The translations under genes were made by a program, and so were the position numbers. From an uncultured Clostridia bacterium (lineage in GTDB: Bacteria; Bacillota; Clostridia; TANB77; CAG-508), in assembly GCA_947589645.1 (NCBI GenBank), contig CANQCG010000011.1:1-46182 (forward strand): a stretch of DNA of 46,182 nt, in the 5' to 3' direction. The notes below the pieces were generated by a model that ran no database searches, was not told the origin of the DNA, and saw nothing but the letters and a program-made list of their open reading frames with translations. Each line of letters opens with the position of its first letter. Position 1 is the stretch's first letter. Positions 41,316 through 46,182 of this stretch are shown in pieces.

Positions 41316-41858
41316 TTTGCACCTCCTAGTTAATTTATTTATATATATTCCTATTGGAATTTCTATTTAATAACAAGTGTTTCTATTATATACCAGTTTT
41401 TACAGATTTGTCAAGTAAAATAAAATATTTTTTTAAACCTTCTCGAACTTAATTTTGTATATTGATTTTTCTTAAAAAATGATGTATAAAATAAAAGAAA
41501 CATATCAATTTTTGTAATATTTTTGAAATAATAAAAAAGTTTTCCACAATTGTTTTACAAATTATCCACTTATTTTAAAAAATATTCACAATTATATTGA
41601 CTTATTTACCAATATTTTGATATTATTGGTAAAACAACTTTTAATATAAACAAATATTAAAATTAATGTTCGTAATTTTTTAAATGTTTTTAAATGTATT
41701 TTTGCAAAGTTATTCACACCTGTGGAAAACTTTGTGGAAAACTTAAATATTTTTTGCTATAATTCTTCAATGCTTTATTTCCTTAGACTCTAAATAGCAA
41801 ACTAATAAAGTGGAAAAACCACTTTTTAGGTATTCTACTTTGAAAGGATGTTTTTACT
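41316..41858. other. oriC region upstream of dnaA (DnaA-box cluster 1)
   Basis: A 543-nt gene-free stretch. DnaA-box-like 9-mers (consensus TTATCCACA) are at 41540-41548 (TTTTCCACA), 41562-41570 (TTATCCACT), 41582-41590 (ATATTCACA, weak), 41710-41718 (TTATTCACA) and, on the other strand, 41721-41729 and 41733-41741 (TGTGGAAAA). A 10-bp inverted repeat, TTTACCAATA (41605-41614) with TATTGGTAAA (41624-41633), lies in the middle. The transcription divergence of rpmH and dnaA meets here. Together with the second cluster past dnaA this is a bipartite Firmicutes origin. Confidence 0.85.
41735..41763 (+). promoter_or_regulatory. Predicted dnaA promoter overlapping a DnaA box
   Basis: TATAAT (41758-41763) lies 17 nt after TGGAAA (41735-41740). 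The -35 element falls inside the DnaA box at 41733-41741, which fits autorepression by DnaA. Confidence 0.5.
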
Positions 41859-43217
41859 ATGCCACTAGATAAACAAGAACTTTTAACAAAAGCAAAAGAA
41901 CTTTTAAAAGACGAAGTAACATCAATTACATACGAAACTTGGATAAAACCTTTAGAAATTCAGAGTATAGAAGGAAACCATATTGTTTTTAAAGCTATTT
42001 CAGAGTATCATAAAGATTCTATTCAGAGCAGATATTCTCCTTTAATTTTAAACACATTAAAATTTATAACCAATAAAGATTGGTCTTTTTCTGTTGTGTG
42101 GAATGAGGAGGATATTTCTCAAAATAGCAATCAAGTTATAAAGGCAGAGACAAAAGTAGATGTTGATGATGATTTAACACAATATACAAATAAAACATTA
42201 AACCCTAAATATACATTTGAAACATTTGTTGTTGGAAATAACAATCGTTTTGCGCATGCTGCTGCTTTAGCAGTAGGAGATAGACCTGGAGAGGCTTATA
42301 ATCCTTTATTCCTTTACGGTGGTGTAGGTTTAGGTAAAACTCACTTAATGCATGCTATAGGTAATAGAATTTTACAAAATAATAGAAAAGCAAATGTATT
42401 ATATGTAACTTCAGAAAAATTTACTAATCAATTAATAAATGCAATTAAAGATTTTAAAAACGAAGCTTTTAGAAATAAATATAGAAACATAGATGTTTTA
42501 CTAATAGATGATATTCAGTTTATTGGTGGAAAAGATAGGGTACAAGAGGAATTTTTCCATACCTTCAATACATTACATGAAGAAGGAAAACAAATTATAA
42601 TTTCTAGTGATAAAGCTCCTAAAGATATTCCTTTATTAGAAGATAGATTAAAATCAAGATTTGAATGGGGACTATTAGCAGATTTATCTAACCCAGATTA
42701 TGAAACTCGTCTTGCAATTCTAAGAAAAAAAGCTCAAGATGAAAGTATTATTGTTGATGATCATATTCTTTCAAATATTGCAAATAAAATAGATTCTAAT
42801 ATTAGAGAATTAGAGGGTGTATTTAATAAAATAGTAGCTATAGCTTCATTAAATAATGAACCAATTTCAATTGAACTTGCAGAAAAGACCATTAATGAAT
42901 TTAAACAGCAAAGTGAAAAGGTTATTTCAGCAGATTTTATAAAAGAAACTGTTGCAAAATATTTTAATGTTAATAAAGAAGATTTAGTAAGTGATAAAAG
43001 ATCAAACGATATTGCTTTTCCAAGACAAATTTCTATGTATTTGTGTAGAGAAATTGCAAATTTGTCTTTTCCTAAGATAGGGGACGAGTTTGGCAATCGT
43101 GATCATTCAACTGTAATGCATGCTTATAAAAAAATAGAAAAAGAAGTAAAAGAAAAAAATAATACAAGACTAATTGTGGAAAGTGTTAAAAATATAATTT
43201 TAGAAGGAGAAAAATAG
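41859..43217 (+). CDS. dnaA: Chromosomal replication initiator DnaA
   Basis: AAA+ initiator that binds DnaA boxes and melts oriC. Domain I is at about 1-85, a short linker follows, then AAA+ domain III with Walker A GGVGLGKTH (about 152-160) and Walker B VLLIDDIQF (about 213-221). The domain IV helix-turn-helix carries FGNRDHSTVMHAYKKI (about 410-425). The 452-residue length is normal. AAAGGATG precedes the ATG. It is followed by dnaN after the second DnaA-box cluster. Confidence 0.98.
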   Translation: MPLDKQELLTKAKELLKDEVTSITYETWIKPLEIQSIEGNHIVFKAISEYHKDSIQSRYSPLILNTLKFITNKDWSFSVVWNEEDISQNSNQVIKAETKVDVDDDLTQYTNKTLNPKYTFETFVVGNNNRFAHAAALAVGDRPGEAYNPLFLYGGVGLGKTHLMHAIGNRILQNNRKANVLYVTSEKFTNQLINAIKDFKNEAFRNKYRNIDVLLIDDIQFIGGKDRVQEEFFHTFNTLHEEGKQIIISSDKAPKDIPLLEDRLKSRFEWGLLADLSNPDYETRLAILRKKAQDESIIVDDHILSNIANKIDSNIRELEGVFNKIVAIASLNNEPISIELAEKTINEFKQQSEKVISADFIKETVAKYFNVNKEDLVSDKRSNDIAFPRQISMYLCREIANLSFPKIGDEFGNRDHSTVMHAYKKIEKEVKEKNNTRLIVESVKNIILEGEK

Positions 43218-43538
43218 AAATAAAAACAAAATAAAATATTTTTTAAAATTAATGTTTGTTAAATTTTTGTTTGCAAAAAAATTATCTTTCTATTCTTACG
43301 GAAAAGCAAGATTAGATATTCACAACCTAGTGTTAAAAAACTGTAAATAAATTGTTAATAACTAAAACTATTAACAAAAGAAAAATTAATTGTGGAATAA
43401 TCAAAAAGTTTTCCACAAAGATATAAACAGTAATTTTGTTAGGCATATTCATTGTGAACATGGTTTTCCACTATTTCCACAATACCTAATACTATTACTA
43501 CTAAAAATATTATATTAATTATAAAGGAGATGCGAAAA
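43218..43538. other. dnaA-dnaN gap with DnaA-box cluster 2 and AT-rich unwinding candidate
   Basis: Box-like 9-mers are at 43316-43324 (ATATTCACA), 43391-43399 (inverse of TATTCCACA), 43409-43417 (TTTTCCACA), 43453-43461 (inverse of ATGTTCACA), 43464-43472 (TTTTCCACT) and 43473-43481 (ATTTCCACA). An AT-rich block at about 43335-43380, with repeated TTAATAACTA and ACTATTAAC, is the likely unwinding element, flanked by boxes as in Bacillus. Confidence 0.75.
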
Positions 43539-44654
43539 ATGAAAATAGTATGTTACAAAGACACCATACTTAAAGCCATTAATTCCGTAGTTAAAGCAGT
43601 AGCATCTAAAACTACAATGCCTATACTAGAAGGAATATTAATTCAAACAAATGATGATGAAATAAAATTAACTACTTATGACTTAGAATTAGGAATAGAA
43701 TATGTAATGAAATGTGAAGTAAAAGAACAAGGTAGTTGTGTAGTTAATGCTACAATGTTTAGTGAAATCATAAGAAAATTACCAGATAGTGAAATTAATC
43801 TTAGAATAAACAATAATAATTTATTAGAAATTGAATGTGAAGGATCATTATATAAATTAACAACAATGAATCCAGATGAATTTCCAGAACTTCCAAAAAT
43901 AGAGGTAGAAAATTCTATTGAATTAGAACAAGGCATATTAAAAAACATGATAAGAAAAACAATTTTTGCTGTTAGTACAGAAGAAAATAGACCAATTTTC
44001 ACAGGTTGTTTATTTGAAGTGGAAAACAATAAATTAAATTTAGTTGCTGTTGATGGTTTTAGATTAGCTTTAAGGAGCATTTTTTTACAAACGAAAGTTA
44101 ACAATTTTTCAGCAGTAATTCCAGGGAAAACATTAAATGAAGTAAATAAAATATTATCAGATTCTTTTGAAAATGTTAAAATTGGAATAGCAAAAAATCA
44201 AGCATTATTCGAAATGGACAATTGTAAAGTTGTTACTAGAATATTAGATGGAGAATTTTTAAATTATAAAACAGTAATTCCAAGTAATTGGGAAACAAGA
44301 ATAAAAGTTAATAAAAATAATTTACAAAATAGTTTTGAAAGAATTAGTTTAATTTCTTCATCAACTATTGAAAAAGAAAAGAAATACCCTGTAAAAGTTT
44401 CTGTTGATATTGGAAAAGTTACAATTTCTTGTACAAATCAAACAGGGGAAGCAAAAGAAGAACTTTTTGTTTCTTCAGAAGGAAAAAATATAGAAGCAGG
44501 GTTTAATCCAAAATATTTCTTAGATAGTTTAAAAGCAATTGATGAAGAAGAAGTTTTTGTTGAATTTGGAAGTAGTATTTCTCCATGTTTAGTAAAATCT
44601 ACAGAAAATAATGACTATGTTTATATGATTTTACCAATTAGATTAAAAGAATAA
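43539..44654 (+). CDS. dnaN: DNA polymerase III sliding clamp (beta subunit)
   Basis: Ring-shaped processivity clamp; three repeated domains of about 120 residues. Family motifs include PILEGI near 29-34, TYDLELGI near 48-55, NRPIFTGC at about 142-149, and the C-terminal MILPIRLKE, which forms the hydrophobic partner-binding cleft edge. The start at 43539 (371 residues) has AAAGGAG nine bases upstream; the ATG nine bases earlier touches that site and is less likely. Confidence 0.97.
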   Translation: MKIVCYKDTILKAINSVVKAVASKTTMPILEGILIQTNDDEIKLTTYDLELGIEYVMKCEVKEQGSCVVNATMFSEIIRKLPDSEINLRINNNNLLEIECEGSLYKLTTMNPDEFPELPKIEVENSIELEQGILKNMIRKTIFAVSTEENRPIFTGCLFEVENNKLNLVAVDGFRLALRSIFLQTKVNNFSAVIPGKTLNEVNKILSDSFENVKIGIAKNQALFEMDNCKVVTRILDGEFLNYKTVIPSNWETRIKVNKNNLQNSFERISLISSSTIEKEKKYPVKVSVDIGKVTISCTNQTGEAKEELFVSSEGKNIEAGFNPKYFLDSLKAIDEEEVFVEFGSSISPCLVKSTENNDYVYMILPIRLKE

Positions 44655-44679
44655 AAGTTTTACACAATTGGAGAACAAA

Positions 44680-45750
44680 ATGTGGATTAAAGAAATTAAT
44701 TTAACAAATTTTAGAAATTATGAAAATAAAAAAATAAATTTGAAGCCAGAAGTTAATTTATTTTATGGAGAAAATGCACAAGGAAAGACAAATATTATAG
44801 AAGCAATTTTTTTAAGTAGTATAGGAAAGTCTTTTAGAACAAATAATGATAAAGAGTTAATTAATTTTAATAAAGAAAATTGTTCAGTAGAGATATTTTT
44901 TAAAAAATCAGATAGAGAAGGAAAAATAAAAGTAGAAATAAATAATAAAAAAAATCTTTATTTAAATGAAATAAAATTAAAGAAACTCAGTGAATTATTA
45001 GGAAATATTAATGTTGTTATTTTTACTCCAGATGATATAAATATTTTAAAAGAAGGACCTCAAAAAAGAAGAAAATTTTTAGACATTATGATTAGTCAAT
45101 TAAGACCAAACTATATTCATATTTTAAGTTTATATACAAAAACTTTAGAGCAAAGAAATAATTATTTGAGACAAATAAAATTAGAAAATAAAAGTCCAGA
45201 ACTTTTAGATATTTGGGATGAAAAGTTAGCTGATTATGCAGAAAAAATTTATTTATATAGAAACGAATTTATAGAAAAAATAAAAGAAAAAATAACAAAG
45301 ATTCATAGCGAAATTACAAAAAATAAAGAACAAATAAAAATAGAATATATTTCTGAATGTGCAATTAAGCAAGAGTTTTTAAAAAAATTAAAAGAGAGAA
45401 GAAGTTTAGATATAATAAAGGGTTTTACAACAAAAGGTGTACATCGAGACGATTTTGTGATATATATAAATGATAAACAAATAAATATTTATGGATCACA
45501 AGGTCAACATAGAACTAGTATTCTTTCATTAAAGCTTTCAGAATTGCAAGTTATTTATGATGAAATAGGGGAGTATCCAATATTATTATTAGATGATTTT
45601 ATGTCTGAGCTTGATGAGAAAAGAAAAAAGAGTTTTTTAGAATATATAAAGAATATACAAGTAATAATAACTTGTACAGAAAAAATAGAAACTAAAAATC
45701 TAGAATATACTTCATTTAAAGTTGTAAATGGAGAGATTTTTGAAGAATAA
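44680..45750 (+). CDS. recF: DNA replication and repair protein RecF
   Basis: SMC-like ATPase that loads RecA at gaps with RecO/RecR. The N-terminal [12 protein letters not shown], Walker [10 protein letters not shown] (about 30-38), signature [15 protein letters not shown] (about 270-284) and Walker [13 protein letters not shown] (about 302-313) are all present. The ATG at 44680 has GGAG seven bases ahead; a TTG 12 nt earlier gives the longer frame. The small S4-domain gene yaaA that usually lies between dnaN and recF is absent: only 25 nt separate the two. Confidence 0.96.
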   Translation: MWIKEINLTNFRNYENKKINLKPEVNLFYGENAQGKTNIIEAIFLSSIGKSFRTNNDKELINFNKENCSVEIFFKKSDREGKIKVEINNKKNLYLNEIKLKKLSELLGNINVVIFTPDDINILKEGPQKRRKFLDIMISQLRPNYIHILSLYTKTLEQRNNYLRQIKLENKSPELLDIWDEKLADYAEKIYLYRNEFIEKIKEKITKIHSEITKNKEQIKIEYISECAIKQEFLKKLKERRSLDIIKGFTTKGVHRDDFVIYINDKQINIYGSQGQHRTSILSLKLSELQVIYDEIGEYPILLLDDFMSELDEKRKKSFLEYIKNIQVIITCTEKIETKNLEYTSFKVVNGEIFEE

Positions 45751-45778
45751 AAAGAATTCAAAGATAGGGAGGAACACA

Positions 45779-46182
45779 ATGGAAAAGTATGAGCACAAAT
45801 ATGGTGCAGAACAAATTCAAGTTTTAGAAGGATTAGAGGCAGTTAGAAAAAGACCTGGAATGTATATAGGAAGTACTTCTGTAAGAGGTTTACATCACAT
45901 GGTTTATGAAATAGTTGACAACTGTGTTGATGAGGCATTAGCAGGTTATTGTACAGAAATAAATATTACAATAGAAAAAGATAATGTGGTTTCTGTTCAA
46001 GACAATGGTAGAGGTATACCTGTAGAAATACATCCAAAGACAGGAATTTCAACAGCAGAAACAGTTTATACTGTTTTACATGCAGGTGGAAAATTTGGTG
46101 GAGATAGTGGATATAAAGTATCAGGAGGTCTTCATGGAGTAGGTGCATCTGTTGTAAATGCTCTTTCTGAATGGGTAGAAGT
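45779..46182 (+). CDS. gyrB: DNA gyrase subunit B (partial, runs off the window)
   Basis: N-terminal 134 codons of the ATPase subunit of gyrase. The GHKL motifs are complete so far: [26 protein letters not shown] with the catalytic Glu, DNGRGIPV and [22 protein letters not shown] precedes the ATG. It lies 28 nt after recF in the standard order; the 3' part and gyrA are beyond the right edge. Confidence 0.98.
   Translation, partial: MEKYEHKYGAEQIQVLEGLEAVRKRPGMYIGSTSVRGLHHMVYEIVDNCVDEALAGYCTEINITIEKDNVVSVQDNGRGIPVEIHPKTGISTAETVYTVLHAGGKFGGDSGYKVSGGLHGVGASVVNALSEWVE

Overview
This window is a piece of a very AT-rich chromosome from an endospore-forming Firmicute of the class Clostridia, probably an uncultured gut-type lineage. 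It carries spoIIR, spmA/spmB and a GerM-domain gene together with the standard Firmicutes origin block (rpmH-rnpA-yidD-yidC-jag-mnmE-mnmG-rsmG-parA-parB to the left of dnaA, and dnaA-dnaN-recF-gyrB to the right). The species cannot be named from the sequence. The right end is therefore chromosomal oriC, and the left end lies about 42 kb from dnaA.

Layout. 0.1-8.6 kb holds housekeeping and sporulation genes: a UDP-sugar pyrophosphorylase, an unknown small protein, spoIIR, murA, an MBL-fold hydrolase (yycJ/walJ type), spmB-spmA, a short AbrB-type regulator with a zinc-knuckle-like tail, rsmI, an Asn-rich small protein and a GerMN protein. 8.8-13.1 kb is one 1443-residue acyl-CoA dehydratase activase-type protein. 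13.2-17.4 kb is accessory: an MntA/HepT (type VII) toxin-antitoxin pair whose HepT is frameshifted, a patatin-like lipase whose ribosome-binding site lies in a perfect 22-bp hairpin, and a two-gene ABC exporter ending in 229 nt with no G or C.

17.5-32.4 kb is the most unusual part: a single minus-strand block encoding a Gram-positive (MPF-FA-like) type IV secretion system. In transcription order it has four paralogous VirB2-like pilins, a strong hairpin terminator, a PrgI/VirB3-like protein, a membrane-anchored VirB4 N-domain protein, a VirB4 ATPase, a 1111-residue VirB6/TrbL-like channel protein, a VirB8-like NTF2 protein, a 1213-residue membrane-anchored lysozyme plus C39-like cysteine peptidase, and a second VirB8-like protein. 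No relaxase, coupling protein, integrase or att repeat is seen, so it looks like a resident secretion or DNA-transfer machine rather than a whole conjugative element. Two tRNA-Ser genes (UGA, GCU) separate it from parAB.

33-46 kb is the origin block. DnaA-box clusters lie on both sides of dnaA (bipartite oriC). Three imperfect parS-like 16-mers lie around parA, rsmG and mnmG. The mnmE reading frame is broken by one extra base at 38817 close to its start. The HepT frameshift at 13224 has the same signature (an extra G after TCC on the + strand), so basecalling or assembly error is a serious possibility for both.
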